This document shows, one piece after another, positions 8,401-18,358 of a stretch of 38,629 nt of DNA. How positions within the stretch are numbered: position 1 is the stretch's first letter; each line of letters begins with the position of its first letter. The notes under the pieces were generated by a model. That model was not told where the DNA came from. It saw nothing but the letters and a program-made list of their open reading frames with translations, and did not search any database. Source of the stretch: Chloroflexota bacterium (GTDB lineage Bacteria > Chloroflexota > Dehalococcoidia > DSTF01 > RBG-16-68-14); contig JADFPV010000020.1 in the NCBI GenBank assembly GCA_022562155.1, positions 1-38,629 on the forward strand. Direction: 5' to 3'. A program made the translations under genes and the position numbers.

Positions 8401-10474
8401 CATGATCGTGGGCAACTTAGGTGGCATCGATCAGCTCATCTCTAACTTCTCGCGGATCTCGCCGTGGCACATCGCCCCGAACCTGTCGTCGATTATCCCC
8501 GGCGCCGACGTGCCGATCCCCCTGATTGGCGGTGCCGTTGCGACAGCGGGCGGACTGAAGGCGATGCTGTTCGACGGAGCCGAACTTGGTCTCAGAGCGG
8601 ATTGGTACTGGGCGCCCAGCCGTGTCATCGGAGCGCCGCCGGGCCAGCCGGGACCGATCACGGAGTTCCCGTTCTTCAGCTTCCTCTTCGCCGACCTCCA
8701 CGCGCACATGATGGCGATTCCGTTCGCGATCACGTCGCTGGCTGTCGGGGCGGCCGTCGTCCTAAACGCGACGCGCCTTATGCGAGAGAGCGACGCCTAC
8801 CGCAAGTGGGCCGGCTGGGGCCTCGTCGTTATTTTGGCGCTGTTGATCGGCGCGCTGCGCTGGATCAACTCCTGGGACTTCCCGCCGTTCCTGATCATGG
8901 CCGTTGTGGCGATCTTCATCGCCGAACGCACGATAGAACGCAGCTTCACTTGGCCGATGATGGGGCGGGCGGCCCTCAAGTCTGTCGCGCTTGTGGTCTT
9001 GAGCATTCTCTTCTTCTATCCGTTCCAGGCCAACTACGAGCTGCCCGCGACGGGCTTCATCAGGCTCCATGACCGTCAGACGACGCCCTTCCATCAGTAC
9101 CTTGCCCACTTCGGCGTCTTCCTGTTCCTGTTCGGCGGGCTGGTCGCCGTCCTCGTCGCTCGCGGTGTCAGGCGGCTCGGCCTAGCGACGTTCATGGGCT
9201 CGCTGAGCGCCCTCTTCGTCGGCCTCCTCGTTCTGGCCACGCTTATCGTAGGGCTGAGTGGACCGTTGCTCGATGCAAGTCCGCTCTCGATCACGGTTAG
9301 CGGCCTGTCGGCCACTGGTTTCCTGCGCGACACCTTCTCTGGCATCTTCGCCCCACTCCCGGGAGCCAACATTGTTGATGCATCACCGGACGGTCAGGGC
9401 GACCGGCTCGGCACACCCGTCGTGGCGTTCGCGATCTTCGGCCTGGCGATGCTCGTTCTGCTCGGCTGGCTGAGCCTGAAGCGAGTTCGCGGCGATGTCG
9501 CCATCCGGCTACTCATGCTGGGCATGGTGGCGATGGCGCTCGTCCTGAGCGCAGGCGTCGAGGTGGCGGTGCTAAACCCGGACATCCAGCGTATGAACAC
9601 CGTGTTCAAGTTCTATCTGCACGCCTGGGTCCTGATGGCCGTGCCCGCCGCCTTTGCCGCCTGGTACGTGCTGGACGTGATCCGGCCGACAATACCGTTC
9701 GCTATCTCCGCGACGAAACCAGCGACCGAGGCCGAGCCACAGCCGGTCATGGTAACCCCGGATACCGCACCAGCTCCCGCCGCACAGCCCGAAGTGGCGC
9801 GCCCGGGGCCGCGTATCCCAAGCTTCGGCTTGCGGATGACCCCTGTGTTGGTGCGCACGTTCGCGTTCGTCGGCGCCGCCCTTGTCCTTGGCGCGCTCGT
9901 GTATCCGCTGGTCGCGACGCCGCAGCGCGTACAGGACCGGTTCGAGAACCAGACGGCGATCCAGCCAACGACGGACGACGGTTTCGCTTACATGCTGGGC
10001 GGCGAGTACGGCGACGAAAACGGGACGATTCAGCTTGTGGACGACTTCGCCGCGTTCCAGTGGATACGCGAGAACGTCGAGGGCTCGCCTACGATTATTG
10101 AAGGCGTTACACCGCTCTACCGCTGGGGCAGCCGATTCACTGTGAACACGGGTCTCCCTGCCGTGTCAGGCTGGGACTGGCACCAGACCCAGCAGCGTGA
10201 CGGGCTCTTCAAGATCATTGGGAACAACCTGATCAGGAATCGATTCGCCGAGGTCCAACTCTTCTACAACACGCCGGACCCGGTCGAGGCGCAACAGATC
10301 CTGAGGAAGTACGACGTCCGGTACGTCATTGTCGGCGAGCTGGAGCGCATCTATTTCAACGGCATCGATAAGTTCGAGCAGGGGCTAGGCGGCACGCTGC
10401 GGCTGCGGTTCGACTCAGGCAAGACCCAGATCTACGAGTTCGAAGACAGCAACGCGTTTATCGCCACGAACTGA
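5465..10474 (+). CDS. Giant integral membrane protein: GT39-like glycosyltransferase fused to YYY (DUF2298) domain
   Basis: This 1,669-residue protein has a disordered Pro-rich N-terminus of about 60 residues and then many membrane segments. The first half looks like a GT-C/GT39 glycosyltransferase: after TM1 it carries an HPDERH acidic motif (98-103) and an ArnT/PMT-like run of helices. The second half, from about 830, has the Chlor_Arch_YYY/DUF2298 signature [11 protein letters not shown] and [10 protein letters not shown] (about 896-905), typical of Chloroflexi and archaea. It probably transfers sugars from a lipid carrier outside the membrane; substrate unknown. The C-terminal 170 residues (after an Ala/Pro linker) look extracytoplasmic. 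Starts at 5465 and 5486 are both possible; the second would be coupled to a 17-codon leader ORF. Confidence 0.85.
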   Translation: MSDSCVSMSDQGPFGKKPVDPRPEQPVEESLAPTVQTQRGVTPPTAGPRSSIASRLSSIPSPVISKTALTFLVLAIILMFAGFLRLTALNWDDNHHLHPDERHISSTLSRLEIPGSISSYFDTDTSPLNPYNRDTNSFVYGTAPVFAAKIVGNLSGSFGFGDRTSYDAITIVARFLSALADIGSVVFVFLIGRKLFNSRAGLLAALLYTFSPLAIQHSHFFVADPFATFFGSAALFFSLRIVKDGRWSDYAFAGLMVGLATASKLTAVSLVPVIMLAAGIRAWPALWPLIQSYLYPEKQQAPRPTQTGPGLVPGVLLVLFVAFLAFRITQPYAFQTPGINDFAVWQDDFDCANCGFLTEWAGRTLNLNEQFVQDQINQQNLLSTGSWPPNVQWIGRTPLLYPAEQMVVWGMGPALGIAAGLGVLFFAWLAFTRKELLLLVPLAWVGGYFLVMGTQFSLYMRYFLPIYPTLAVFAAGFLLAVWSWAQKGNLPAAVAGQLRPFARPAALAARGAVIATVLLTVLWGLAYFHIYSKPVTRIEASAWIYANIPAGATVYSEHWDDQLPLGLAGIGNIGQYETSSFTNFEIDNEAKVAALLQNLDTAEYIILASDRLSQTIPRAPATYPITTRYYDALFSGELGFDLVAEFTSYPEVFGIAIPDGGAEEAWTVYDHPPVHIFQKNASYSHDRAVAVLGADAFVDGLSIPPHLAGTNGLLLRPDDLETQQQGGTFSSIFDEDSIQNKIPLWTWLLVVELISLAALPIGFLIFRALPDRGYLLSKPLGFLVLGYLVWMGTSLKLFDFSRTSIGVTLALMLVAAAGVAWLTRDSIRDFVKQHWKSILMWEALFLGAFLLFYMIRLSNPDLWHPARGGEKPMDFAYLNAVIRSTTMPPYDPWFSGGYINYYYFGQFLTAMLIKFTGILPEVGYNLAVPLFFALAVGAVYSLVFNLAEGTRRFIRRRPSGGRIGPAGPILAGFGAVFLVMIVGNLGGIDQLISNFSRISPWHIAPNLSSIIPGADVPIPLIGGAVATAGGLKAMLFDGAELGLRADWYWAPSRVIGAPPGQPGPITEFPFFSFLFADLHAHMMAIPFAITSLAVGAAVVLNATRLMRESDAYRKWAGWGLVVILALLIGALRWINSWDFPPFLIMAVVAIFIAERTIERSFTWPMMGRAALKSVALVVLSILFFYPFQANYELPATGFIRLHDRQTTPFHQYLAHFGVFLFLFGGLVAVLVARGVRRLGLATFMGSLSALFVGLLVLATLIVGLSGPLLDASPLSITVSGLSATGFLRDTFSGIFAPLPGANIVDASPDGQGDRLGTPVVAFAIFGLAMLVLLGWLSLKRVRGDVAIRLLMLGMVAMALVLSAGVEVAVLNPDIQRMNTVFKFYLHAWVLMAVPAAFAAWYVLDVIRPTIPFAISATKPATEAEPQPVMVTPDTAPAPAAQPEVARPGPRIPSFGLRMTPVLVRTFAFVGAALVLGALVYPLVATPQRVQDRFENQTAIQPTTDDGFAYMLGGEYGDENGTIQLVDDFAAFQWIRENVEGSPTIIEGVTPLYRWGSRFTVNTGLPAVSGWDWHQTQQRDGLFKIIGNNLIRNRFAEVQLFYNTPDPVEAQQILRKYDVRYVIVGELERIYFNGIDKFEQGLGGTLRLRFDSGKTQIYEFEDSNAFIATN

Positions 10475-10490
10475 CCGGCGAGCCCGCCTC

Positions 10491-10519
10491 TTGACAGCGC
10501 TCCGCCCTGGAGCTAGCCT
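10491..10519 (+). promoter_or_regulatory. Predicted promoter of the thiamine locus
   Basis: A perfect TTGACA is followed after 17 nt by TAGCCT, about 25-30 nt ahead of the TPP riboswitch. The -10 match is only 3/6, so the call rests on the -35 element and on position. Confidence 0.4.
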
Positions 10520-10542
10520 GCGAAGTACACACGAATCATGCG

Positions 10543-10647
10543 GGAGCTGGGGATCCGCGATGTGCGCGGACGGCCCGGCTGAGAGGCTCCGGACGGCCCG
10601 GGGCGACCGCCAAACCTGATCTGGGTAATGCCAGCGAAGGGATCGAA
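10543..10647 (+). promoter_or_regulatory. TPP (THI-box) riboswitch
   Basis: The conserved THI-box words occur in order: GGGGATCC, a P3 hairpin TCCGCG-atgtg-CGCGGA, CTGAGA, then ACCTGATCTGGGTAATGCCAGCG and AGGGA. The only notable change from the common form is G for A in CTGGATAATGCC. It binds thiamine pyrophosphate and lowers expression of the downstream thiamine genes when TPP is abundant. Its place before thiD and thiC fits exactly. Confidence 0.95.
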
Positions 10648-10656
10648 AGAACCTGA

Positions 10657-10690
10657 CGCCGCCGGCAACCCGGCGGCGATTCTCATTTCT
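10657..10690 (+). terminator. Expression-platform hairpin after the riboswitch
   Basis: A perfect 9-bp stem, CGCCGCCGG-caac-CCGGCGGCG, starts ten nucleotides after the aptamer and is followed by the T-rich but interrupted ATTCTCATTTCT. It is the likely intrinsic terminator controlled by TPP. The weak T-tract leaves control of translation or Rho-dependent termination possible. Confidence 0.6.
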
Positions 10691-10719
10691 GAGCCGCCGT
10701 CGATGCCTAGGTGGTCGCT

Positions 10720-11559
10720 ATGACTCGCCGCGTGCCGTCGGTCATGACGATCGCGGGTTCGGACTCAGGCGCGGGCGCAGGCATCCAAGCCGACCTCAAG
10801 ACGTTCGCCGCAATGGGCACGTTCGGCACCTCCGCGATCACGGCCATCACCGCCCAGAACACGCAGGCCGTCCTTGACGTCTTCGCGCTGCCGCCCGCGC
10901 TCGTCGCGGCGCAGATCGACGCCATCGTGAGCGACATCGGCGCGGACGTGACCAAGACCGGCATGCTTGCGAACGCGGACATCGTCAACGTGGTCGTGGC
11001 GAAAGTAGAAGAACATGGACTTCGACCGCTCGTGGTGGACCCGGTGATGGTTTCCAGCAGCGGCGACCGCCTCTTCGAGGAAGACGCCGTGGACGCGATT
11101 CGAGATCGGCTGCTACCCCTCGCGACCGTTCTCACACCTAACCTGCTCGAGGCGGAAGTCCTGCTCGACCGCAAGCTGGCTTCGTGGGACGACATCCGCG
11201 ACGGCGCCAAGGAGCTGGTCGAGATGGGCGCGGGGGCTGTCGTCATTACGGGTGGCCACGCCGCCGTCGCCGCCAGCAAGGGCGCCGCCACCGACTTCTT
11301 CTATGACGGCCATGGGTTCCACGAGTACACCACCACCCGAATCGACACCAACAACACGCACGGCACAGGCTGTACGTTCGCGTCGGCGATCGCGGCGGCG
11401 CTGGCACGCGATACAGACCTGCGCGGGTCGATCGCGATGGCGAAAGCGTACGTCACGAAAGCGCTGCAGGCGGCATATCCAGTAGGTCACGGGCGCGGGC
11501 CCGTTCATCACTTTTTCAGGTTCTGGCAACCAAGGATCTACGACAAAGCTCAGCGATAA
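10720..11559 (+). CDS. thiD: Hydroxymethylpyrimidine/phosphomethylpyrimidine kinase
   Basis: ThiD phosphorylates HMP and HMP-P to HMP-PP, the pyrimidine donor for thiamine phosphate. The sequence shows the ribokinase-like signatures TIAGSDSGAGAGIQADLK at the N-terminus, VDPVMVSSSGD in the middle and the anion-hole motif NTHGTGCTFASAIAA near the C-terminus. The track start GTG 10711 lies within the SD AGGTGG, so ATG 10720 (279 residues, spacing 5) is preferred. It is the first gene after the TPP riboswitch and 30 nt ahead of thiC. Confidence 0.95.
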   Translation: MTRRVPSVMTIAGSDSGAGAGIQADLKTFAAMGTFGTSAITAITAQNTQAVLDVFALPPALVAAQIDAIVSDIGADVTKTGMLANADIVNVVVAKVEEHGLRPLVVDPVMVSSSGDRLFEEDAVDAIRDRLLPLATVLTPNLLEAEVLLDRKLASWDDIRDGAKELVEMGAGAVVITGGHAAVAASKGAATDFFYDGHGFHEYTTTRIDTNNTHGTGCTFASAIAAALARDTDLRGSIAMAKAYVTKALQAAYPVGHGRGPVHHFFRFWQPRIYDKAQR

Positions 11560-11589
11560 CAGCTCTACGAAGAGAGCAAGGAGGAGAGC

Positions 11590-12924
<1,335 letters not shown>

Positions 12925-12948
12925 CAGAGAAAAAGGCGTAGCGACAGT

Positions 12949-12966
12949 CCGCCTCCGGCGGGGTTT
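12949..12966 (+). terminator. Weak intrinsic terminator-like hairpin after thiC
   Basis: CCGCC-tcc-GGCGG is followed by GGTTTAT. The stem is only 5 bp and the T-run is short, so it may only attenuate transcription. It marks the junction between thiC and the inserted genes. Confidence 0.3.
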
Positions 12967-13001
12967 ATCCGACCAACGAAACGGAACGAAAGAAGCATGC
13001 G

Positions 13002-13853
13002 ATGAGTATAGACATACTCGAAGTTCTGAGACTGCGGGGCTTTGATTCGGAACGGCCCTTCAAACTCGTCCGGCATCAGGCGTCAGACTACGACATTCTT
13101 GATCTGCAACGCCGTGGGTGGCTAGAAGCGTATCAGGCCTACCAGAGCAAGCCTGTATTCGACGGCCTCGAGCGAATCGTCGCGTTCGTTGCGCTAGCCG
13201 GAACGCGAGCCCGCTTTGAGGGCGTCTACCAGGTACGTGAACGCAGGCCAGGCCACGAGGGGAACTTGCCTACAGGATGTCCAAATGAGAACTGGAGTAG
13301 GTCGCGTTACTACTATGACCTGCGTCGAGAACCCGGCTTTGAAGACCTTGAGAACCGCGTGGTCATCGAATGGGGATCTGCAACGAGAGCATGGCACCAG
13401 AGGCCACGCGCCAAGGAAGTCGTGCAAGTCCTGCCGCGCGGAGCTGTACTCCCGACCTTCGACGACTACCTAGGCTTCACGCTGACCCACACTGAACTTA
13501 GGGACTTGTGCTCACAACCCGAAGCCAATGAAGACTGGCGCTCCCGTCTGAGGGCCGTTGCCGGTGTCTACCTCATCTTGGCAACCACGACCGGCCACCA
13601 GTACGTCGGCTCAGCATCCGGTACGGAAGGCATTTGGGGACGATGGAATGCCTATGCAACTAATGGACATGGTGGCAACAAGCTCCTGAGAGAGCTCGTT
13701 GCGAGAGATCAAGCCTATCCAGATGCGTTCTCGTATTCGATCCTTCAGATACTGCCGCCCACTTTCGCACGGAGTGCTGTGGTCGACGCAGAACGGAAAT
13801 ACAAGGAGAAGTTAGGGAGCCGCGCAACCGGCCTCAACGTGAACCAGCCATGA
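13002..13853 (+). CDS. GIY-YIG nuclease family protein
   Basis: The C-terminal domain (about 185-283) has the GIY-YIG pattern: GVYLI (188-192), YVGSASG (201-207), Arg214 in GIWGRW, GHGGNKLL and a later Glu264 that could bind the metal. The N-terminal 180 residues, with RFEGVY and NRVVIEWG motifs, are shared by a widespread family of stand-alone GIY-YIG proteins; their role is not established, and a DNA- or modified-base-recognition domain is a guess. It sits in the middle of the thiamine locus. Its codons are visibly less GC-biased than those of thiC and thiG, which suggests transfer. Its stop overlaps the next start as ATGA. Confidence 0.75.
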   Translation: MSIDILEVLRLRGFDSERPFKLVRHQASDYDILDLQRRGWLEAYQAYQSKPVFDGLERIVAFVALAGTRARFEGVYQVRERRPGHEGNLPTGCPNENWSRSRYYYDLRREPGFEDLENRVVIEWGSATRAWHQRPRAKEVVQVLPRGAVLPTFDDYLGFTLTHTELRDLCSQPEANEDWRSRLRAVAGVYLILATTTGHQYVGSASGTEGIWGRWNAYATNGHGGNKLLRELVARDQAYPDAFSYSILQILPPTFARSAVVDAERKYKEKLGSRATGLNVNQP

Positions 13854-14122
13854 TCTTCCTCGTCCGCCGTCTGACCGGTAGCTGGCGCTCCGCGACGCGC
13901 GCACGGCTGCTCTACGTCGTGGTGGCAATCGCGTTCTGCGGCCTTGCCGTGGCCGGAGCCATAAACGGCAACGCAGCCGTCACGGTGCTGGCGGTGGTGG
14001 CCGCGATCTTCGCGCTGGGAATTACGGTCATCGCGTCGAAACTATCAGCGGCGCCGGGGGGGGAACCAGAACACCTAGTAGCTTCGCTAGAATGGAGTCC
14101 AGCGACGATTGGAGGCAAATGA
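13850..14122 (+). CDS. Small membrane protein, function unknown
   Basis: A 90-residue protein with a basic N-terminus (RRLTGSWRSATRAR) and two hydrophobic stretches at about 19-40 and 45-64, followed by a short polar tail. It overlaps the GIY-YIG gene by 4 nt, and its own TGA overlaps an ATG of the following gene. Such tight coupling supports it as a real member of the inserted cassette. I do not recognise a family. Confidence 0.55.
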   Translation: MIFLVRRLTGSWRSATRARLLYVVVAIAFCGLAVAGAINGNAAVTVLAVVAAIFALGITVIASKLSAAPGGEPEHLVASLEWSPATIGGK

Positions 14123-14124
14123 TT

Positions 14125-14541
14125 ATGGTAAGAACCTGGGCTGACGAGATGGCTGACTGTCGAAAAGTAGTTGACCCCTTACTAGAGGAACTGCGCGACG
14201 AGATTGCCCCTGATCTCAAGTGGGGGTTCGTCCCGGAACTCGGTTTCGAATTTGATGCTGTAGCTCTGGAACTTACCCGCGAGACTGGGCGATCGCGAGT
14301 GTTCGTGACGTTCGAAGCTTGGGTGAACGCGGCAAGCGATCCAAGCGACATGCGGGACAGGCTCCGGCATCTGGCGAAGAAACTCGGCACTGGCAAGAAT
14401 ATCGTCTATGCGATCACAAGCACCGGCGTGATCGAGAAACCGCCGCGGGTTTCTATACAGCAGCTCCTCGACGAGGCGGCGGGGATCGAGGCTGACGTTG
14501 AGACGGAGCGATTTCGGAAGTCGCTGAAGGCTTCAAGGTAA
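14125..14541 (+). CDS. Unknown protein, possible partner of the RelE-like toxin
   Basis: The frame opens at ATG 14092, but GGAGG at 14111-14115 points to ATG 14125 (spacing 9, 138 residues) or ATG 14119 (ATGA overlap with the preceding stop). It is an acidic, soluble alpha/beta-looking protein with no motif I can name; the C-terminal 35 residues are helical and charged. It ends 6 nt before the RelE-like gene, the arrangement expected of an antitoxin or regulator, but it does not look like RelB, Phd or an HTH antitoxin. Function is therefore open. Confidence 0.55.
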   Translation: MVRTWADEMADCRKVVDPLLEELRDEIAPDLKWGFVPELGFEFDAVALELTRETGRSRVFVTFEAWVNAASDPSDMRDRLRHLAKKLGTGKNIVYAITSTGVIEKPPRVSIQQLLDEAAGIEADVETERFRKSLKASR

Positions 14542-14547
14542 GACCCG

Positions 14548-14793
14548 GTGCTCTATATCCTCTTCCGCGAAGCCGCTGGCATGCGCCTCATGAGTCTCCA
14601 CGGGTGGGACCGTGAGAGAATCGCCGACGCTATCATGCTTCTCGCCGATTCGCCACGACCACCGAAAGCTCGGAGGATGAAAGGAAGAGGAAACGCATAC
14701 GACATCTGGGTTGGGAAAACGCGGGTCCTGTATCAGATCACCCGTAACGGTCCAGAGGAAGACGTCGCTATCACCATTCTGCGAATTTCTTGA
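14548..14793 (+). CDS. RelE/ParE-superfamily toxin-like protein
   Basis: This 81-residue protein starts with GTG 14548 after AAGGTAAG. Its second half fits the RelE/ParE core: [21 protein letters not shown], then RVLYQI and a final hydrophobic strand ITILRIS. The N-terminal third diverges from typical members. RelE proteins cleave ribosome-bound mRNA; ParE proteins poison gyrase. The partner gene would be the preceding unknown ORF. Its TGA lies within the SD region of thiG, so thiG translation may depend on read-out from this cassette. Confidence 0.65.
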   Translation: MLYILFREAAGMRLMSLHGWDRERIADAIMLLADSPRPPKARRMKGRGNAYDIWVGKTRVLYQITRNGPEEDVAITILRIS

Positions 14794-14801
14794 GGACTAT
14801 C

Positions 14802-15608
14802 ATGAACGACAATCTCACAATCGCCGGTAAGGAATTCATCTCGCGCCTGATCCTGGGCACGGGAAAGTACGACAGCCCGGAGACCTGCCTGGCAGCGCTC
14901 GAAGCGTCCGGGACCGAGATGGTCACCGTCGCCATCCGGCGGCTCGACCTCGATAATCCGGACAAGCCGACGGAACTGGACTACATCGACTGGTCGCGCT
15001 ACACGATCCTGCCGAACACTGCCGGCTGCCAGACGGTCGAGGAGGCGCTGCTGACGGCTCGGCTCGGCCGCGAGCTGACGGGCTCCGACTGGGTCAAGCT
15101 GGAGGTGATCCCGGACCCGAAGTATCTCCTGCCCGACCCGATCGGCACGCTGGAAGCGGCAACGGCCTTGATCGACGAGGGGTTCACGGTCCTCCCCTAC
15201 ATCCACGCCGACCCGGTGTTGGCAAGCCGGCTCGAGGAGATCGGCTGCGCGACGGTCATGCCGCTCGGCTCTGCTATCGGGTCCGGCCAGGGCATCCTTA
15301 CGCTCGACGAGATCAAGATCATCGTCGAAAAGGCCAGCGTACCCGTCGTCGTCGACGCCGGCATTGGCGCGCCGTCCGACGCCGCGCTTGCGATGGAGAT
15401 CGGCGCGGACGCCGTGCTTCTCAACACCGCGGTCGCGCTGTCCCAAGACCCGCCAGCCATGGCCCAAGCGATGAAGCTGGCCGTAGAGGCCGGCCGTCAA
15501 GCGTATCTGGCCGGCCGAATCCCGAAGAAAGCCTACGCCTCCGCCAGCAGTCCCGTCGAGGGGGTTGCTCACATAGGGAAAGCGCCGAAGCGCATTCCGG
15601 TCTCCTAG
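14802..15608 (+). CDS. thiG: Thiazole synthase
   Basis: ThiG builds the thiazole phosphate ring from deoxyxylulose phosphate, ThiS-thiocarboxylate and dehydroglycine. The track start at TTG 14790 falls before the SD TGAGGA; ATG 14802 is correct (268 residues). Family features: [10 protein letters not shown] at the N-terminus, the active-site Lys in [17 protein letters not shown], the [11 protein letters not shown] loop, and [29 protein letters not shown]. It is separated from thiC by the four-gene insert but followed directly by thiE and thiS-thiO. Confidence 0.96.
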   Translation: MNDNLTIAGKEFISRLILGTGKYDSPETCLAALEASGTEMVTVAIRRLDLDNPDKPTELDYIDWSRYTILPNTAGCQTVEEALLTARLGRELTGSDWVKLEVIPDPKYLLPDPIGTLEAATALIDEGFTVLPYIHADPVLASRLEEIGCATVMPLGSAIGSGQGILTLDEIKIIVEKASVPVVVDAGIGAPSDAALAMEIGADAVLLNTAVALSQDPPAMAQAMKLAVEAGRQAYLAGRIPKKAYASASSPVEGVAHIGKAPKRIPVS

Positions 15609-15612
15609 CGAC

Positions 15613-16281
15613 ATGGAATCCAGAGCGCGGCCGGCCCGCATGCTGCGCTGGCCGGAGCCCTGTCTGATGCTGATCACGGATCGCGCGCGGCTGCGAGGCC
15701 GGAGCATGGAAGAGGTTGCGTCGCAGGCCGTCGAAGGCGGCGTGAACGTTGTGCAGCTCCGCGAGAAGGACCTCCCGACAGGCAATCTCTACGACCTGGC
15801 AGCGACGCTTCATGCCGTCCTGCGGGGCCGGGCCCTGCTGCTCATCAACGACAGGCTCGACATCGCGCTCACGGTTGGCGCGGACGGCGTTCATCTACCC
15901 GAGCACAGCCTGCCCGGGAGCAAGAGCCGGGAGGCTGCAGGAGAAGCCTGCATCGTCGGGCGCGCCGTTCATAGCGTGGAAGCGGCCGTGACGGCGGAAG
16001 CCGGTGGCGCGGACTACGTCCAAGTGGGGGCGATCTACGAGACTGCGTCCAAGCCGGGTGTGACGCCCGCCGGGCTCGACCTCGTGACAGCGGTACGAGA
16101 CGCCGTTGGCATCCCGGTCATGGCTGTCGGGGGCATCGACGCGACCAACGCCGCCGACGTCATCGCGGCGGGCGCGGACGGAGTCGCCATCATCGGCGCG
16201 ATCATGGACGCCGACGACCCGGCCGATGCCGCAAGAGAACTGCGTGCGGCCGTCGATGGGGCTTACGCGCCAGTCTCATGA
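15613..16281 (+). CDS. thiE: Thiamine phosphate synthase (first copy)
   Basis: ThiE couples HMP-PP with thiazole phosphate to make thiamine phosphate. The TIM-barrel protein of 222 residues shows VVQLREKDL, the Asp/Asn pair of [31 protein letters not shown] and the phosphate-binding [13 protein letters not shown]. It overlaps the next gene by 4 nt (ATGA). TenI-like aminase activity is a less likely alternative. A second ThiE-like gene lies about 1.4 kb downstream on the other strand. Confidence 0.9.
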   Translation: MESRARPARMLRWPEPCLMLITDRARLRGRSMEEVASQAVEGGVNVVQLREKDLPTGNLYDLAATLHAVLRGRALLLINDRLDIALTVGADGVHLPEHSLPGSKSREAAGEACIVGRAVHSVEAAVTAEAGGADYVQVGAIYETASKPGVTPAGLDLVTAVRDAVGIPVMAVGGIDATNAADVIAAGADGVAIIGAIMDADDPADAARELRAAVDGAYAPVS

Positions 16282-17675
16282 TCATTCTCACCGTCAACGG
16301 CGAATCGAGGACGGTCGATGACGGCACGTCGATCATCAAGCTGCTCGAGACGCTTGGCATCGAACAACGCCGGGTCGCCGTCGCCATCAACGGCGAAGTC
16401 GTCCCCCGCACAGAGCACGAGCAGACCAGCCTGAACGACGGCGATCAGGTCGAGATCGTACGGATGGTTGGCGGCGGCAGTCTCGAAGCTGGAAGTTCGA
16501 AGCTGGAAGCTCCCTCCGGCCAAGGACCTCGCGTCTCGAACATCGAACATCGAATGTCGATGCAGGATGGAGCCGACGTCATCGTCGTCGGCGCGGGCAT
16601 CGTCGGCTGCGCGATCGCGTACGAGTTGACGCGGCGCGGAGCGTCGTGCATTGTGATCGATAGCCGGCTGGTCGGCATGGCGGCGACCAACGCCGCTGCG
16701 GGCATCCTGGCGCCGTACGCGGAGTTCCAACGGCCGAGCACGCTCGTGAGCATCGGGCTCGAAAGCCTCACGCTCTACCCGCGGTGGGTCGAACAGCTTC
16801 GAGAGGAAGTGCCAGGAATCGACGTCGAGTTCCAACTCAACGGCGTGCTGCGAGTCGCCTTCAACGACGGCGAAATGGCCGATCTACGCAAGGGGCTGGC
16901 CTACCAAGACGAGACCGGCCTAGAACTCATCGAGCTGGACGCCGCCACCATACGAGAGGTCGAGCCGCGGCTCAGTCCTGAGGTCGTCGGTGGGCTGCTC
17001 TGCCCGGACGAAGGGCAGGTCAGCAACCAGCTCTTCACTCTGGCCCTCTCGCGAGCGGCCAAGCAGCGCGGCGCGCGGTTCTATGAGCGCAGCCCCGTAA
17101 CCGGCTTCCGCCGGTCTCGTGGACGCGTCACGACTGTCCGTACCACCACCGGCGACTGCGCCTGCGACCACCTGGTGCTGGCGGCTGGCCCCTGGACACG
17201 AAAGCTCGCCAAGAAGCTCGGTGCTGATGTGCCGACACGCCCGATCCGCGGCCAGATGATCGCGCTGGGCGGCATGAGCACGCCGATTCGACACGTTGTT
17301 TGGGGACCGCGCGGCTACCTATTGCCCCGCGCAAATGGCCTCGTTTTCGCGGGCGCGACCGTCGAGGACGTCGGCTTTCGGTTCGGCACAACGAAGCACG
17401 GCCTCGCACAGGTCCGGCGCGGCGCGTTCGAGCTTGTGCCACAGCTTCGCCACGCCCGCGAACACTTCTCGTGGTTCGGCCTCCGTCCCAACTCGCCCGA
17501 CGGCCTGCCCATCCTCGGCGCACTGCCCGGCTGGGAGAACGTCACGCTCGCTACGGGCCACTTCCGCAGCGGCATCTTGCTAGCGCCGGTCACGGGCAAA
17601 CTAATCGCGGAAGAGATCGTCTCGAATAAACCCACCGACAGATTGACGCCGTTCAGGCCCGGCAGGTTCGCCTAG
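16278..17675 (+). CDS. thiS-thiO: ThiS-ThiO fusion: sulfur carrier protein joined to glycine oxidase
   Basis: Residues 1-67 are a complete ThiS ubiquitin-like fold ending in MVGGG. Residues about 93-465 are a full-length FAD-dependent glycine oxidase ([17 protein letters not shown] for [18 protein letters not shown] near the end). ThiO oxidises glycine to dehydroglycine for ThiG. ThiS normally needs a free C-terminal Gly-Gly for adenylation and thiocarboxylation, but here the frame continues through a 25-residue Ser/Glu/Lys linker made of repeat DNA. ATG 16554 could start a separate ThiO, but no SD precedes it. Either the fusion is cleaved, a separate ThiS exists, or translation restarts. It overlaps thiE by 4 nt. 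Confidence 0.88.
   Translation: MIILTVNGESRTVDDGTSIIKLLETLGIEQRRVAVAINGEVVPRTEHEQTSLNDGDQVEIVRMVGGGSLEAGSSKLEAPSGQGPRVSNIEHRMSMQDGADVIVVGAGIVGCAIAYELTRRGASCIVIDSRLVGMAATNAAAGILAPYAEFQRPSTLVSIGLESLTLYPRWVEQLREEVPGIDVEFQLNGVLRVAFNDGEMADLRKGLAYQDETGLELIELDAATIREVEPRLSPEVVGGLLCPDEGQVSNQLFTLALSRAAKQRGARFYERSPVTGFRRSRGRVTTVRTTTGDCACDHLVLAAGPWTRKLAKKLGADVPTRPIRGQMIALGGMSTPIRHVVWGPRGYLLPRANGLVFAGATVEDVGFRFGTTKHGLAQVRRGAFELVPQLRHAREHFSWFGLRPNSPDGLPILGALPGWENVTLATGHFRSGILLAPVTGKLIAEEIVSNKPTDRLTPFRPGRFA
16482..16563. repeat. Repeat-derived linker between ThiS and ThiO
   Basis: Two direct copies of CGAAGCTGGAAG (16484-16495 and 16498-16509, 14-nt period) are followed by 7-nt tandem units TCGAACA, TCGAACA, TCGAATG from 16536. 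The same GAAGCTGGAAG-type words recur in intergenic DNA at 21.7-21.9, 23.64 and 25.3 kb. Here the element lies in frame without a stop. Confidence 0.7.
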
Positions 17676-17697
17676 GGGCGTTCAGCCGTCGGGGCTT

Positions 17698-18318
17698 TCA
17701 ATTGAACGCCGCTACCAAGGCCTCCGCAGCCGCCTTGGGGTCCTCAGCACCACAGACCGCGCTGATGACGGCCACGGCGTCCGCTCCCGCCGCGAGTACT
17801 TCGCTGATGGTCGACGCATCGATGCCGCCGATGCCCACGACAGGCACGTCCACCACAGCCTTCACCTCCCGCAGCCGCTCTGGCGTCGCGGCGCGCGTGC
17901 GCTCCGGCTCCTTGGAGGCCGTCGGGAACATGCTGCCTACGGCGATGTAGGACGCGCCCGCCACCTCCGCCGCGCGCGCTTCGTCCACGTTGTTCGTGGA
18001 CGCGCCGATGACAAAGCTGTCTGGCACCAGACCCCGGACGACATCCGCGGGCAGGTCGCCCTGCCCGACATGTACGCCGTCGGCGGCGACGGCGAGCGCC
18101 AGATCGACGTGGTCGTTCACGATGTAGAGCGCGCCGTACTCCTTGCAGAGTTTGCCCAATGCGCGAGCGTCCGCGAGCTGGACGCCCTTCTCGCGGCGCT
18201 TGTCGCGCCACTGGATAATCGAGGCGCCGCCCGCAAGCGCCTGCCGCGCGACGTCGACCGGATCGCGGCCGCCGCAGGCGTCCGGATCGATGATGACGTA
18301 CAGGCCCCTGATCGACAT
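17698..18318 (-). CDS. thiE: Thiamine phosphate synthase paralogue (second copy)
   Basis: The 206-residue TIM-barrel protein has IIQWRDKRR (the ThiE LR-K pattern with Trp), YIVNDHVDLALAV, GADGVHVGQGDLP, VGSMFPTASKE and VVGIGGIDASTISEVLAAGADAVAVIS. All substrate-contact regions look intact, so it is probably active. It is transcribed against the thiS-thiO gene, 22 nt from its end, and diverges from the EamA transporter. It is only distantly similar to the first copy, so specialised roles or separate acquisition are possible. Confidence 0.85.
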   Translation of the reverse strand: MSIRGLYVIIDPDACGGRDPVDVARQALAGGASIIQWRDKRREKGVQLADARALGKLCKEYGALYIVNDHVDLALAVAADGVHVGQGDLPADVVRGLVPDSFVIGASTNNVDEARAAEVAGASYIAVGSMFPTASKEPERTRAATPERLREVKAVVDVPVVGIGGIDASTISEVLAAGADAVAVISAVCGAEDPKAAAEALVAAFN

Positions 18319-18358
18319 GGCTCCATCATAGTACGGCTGGCCTCGTTATGATGAGAGA

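Noticed and set aside
16554-17675. Independent thiO gene starting at ATG 16554
   Set aside because: The start position suits ThiO length, but no SD precedes it and the upstream ThiS frame is continuous, so the fusion is the simpler reading; kept as an alternative.
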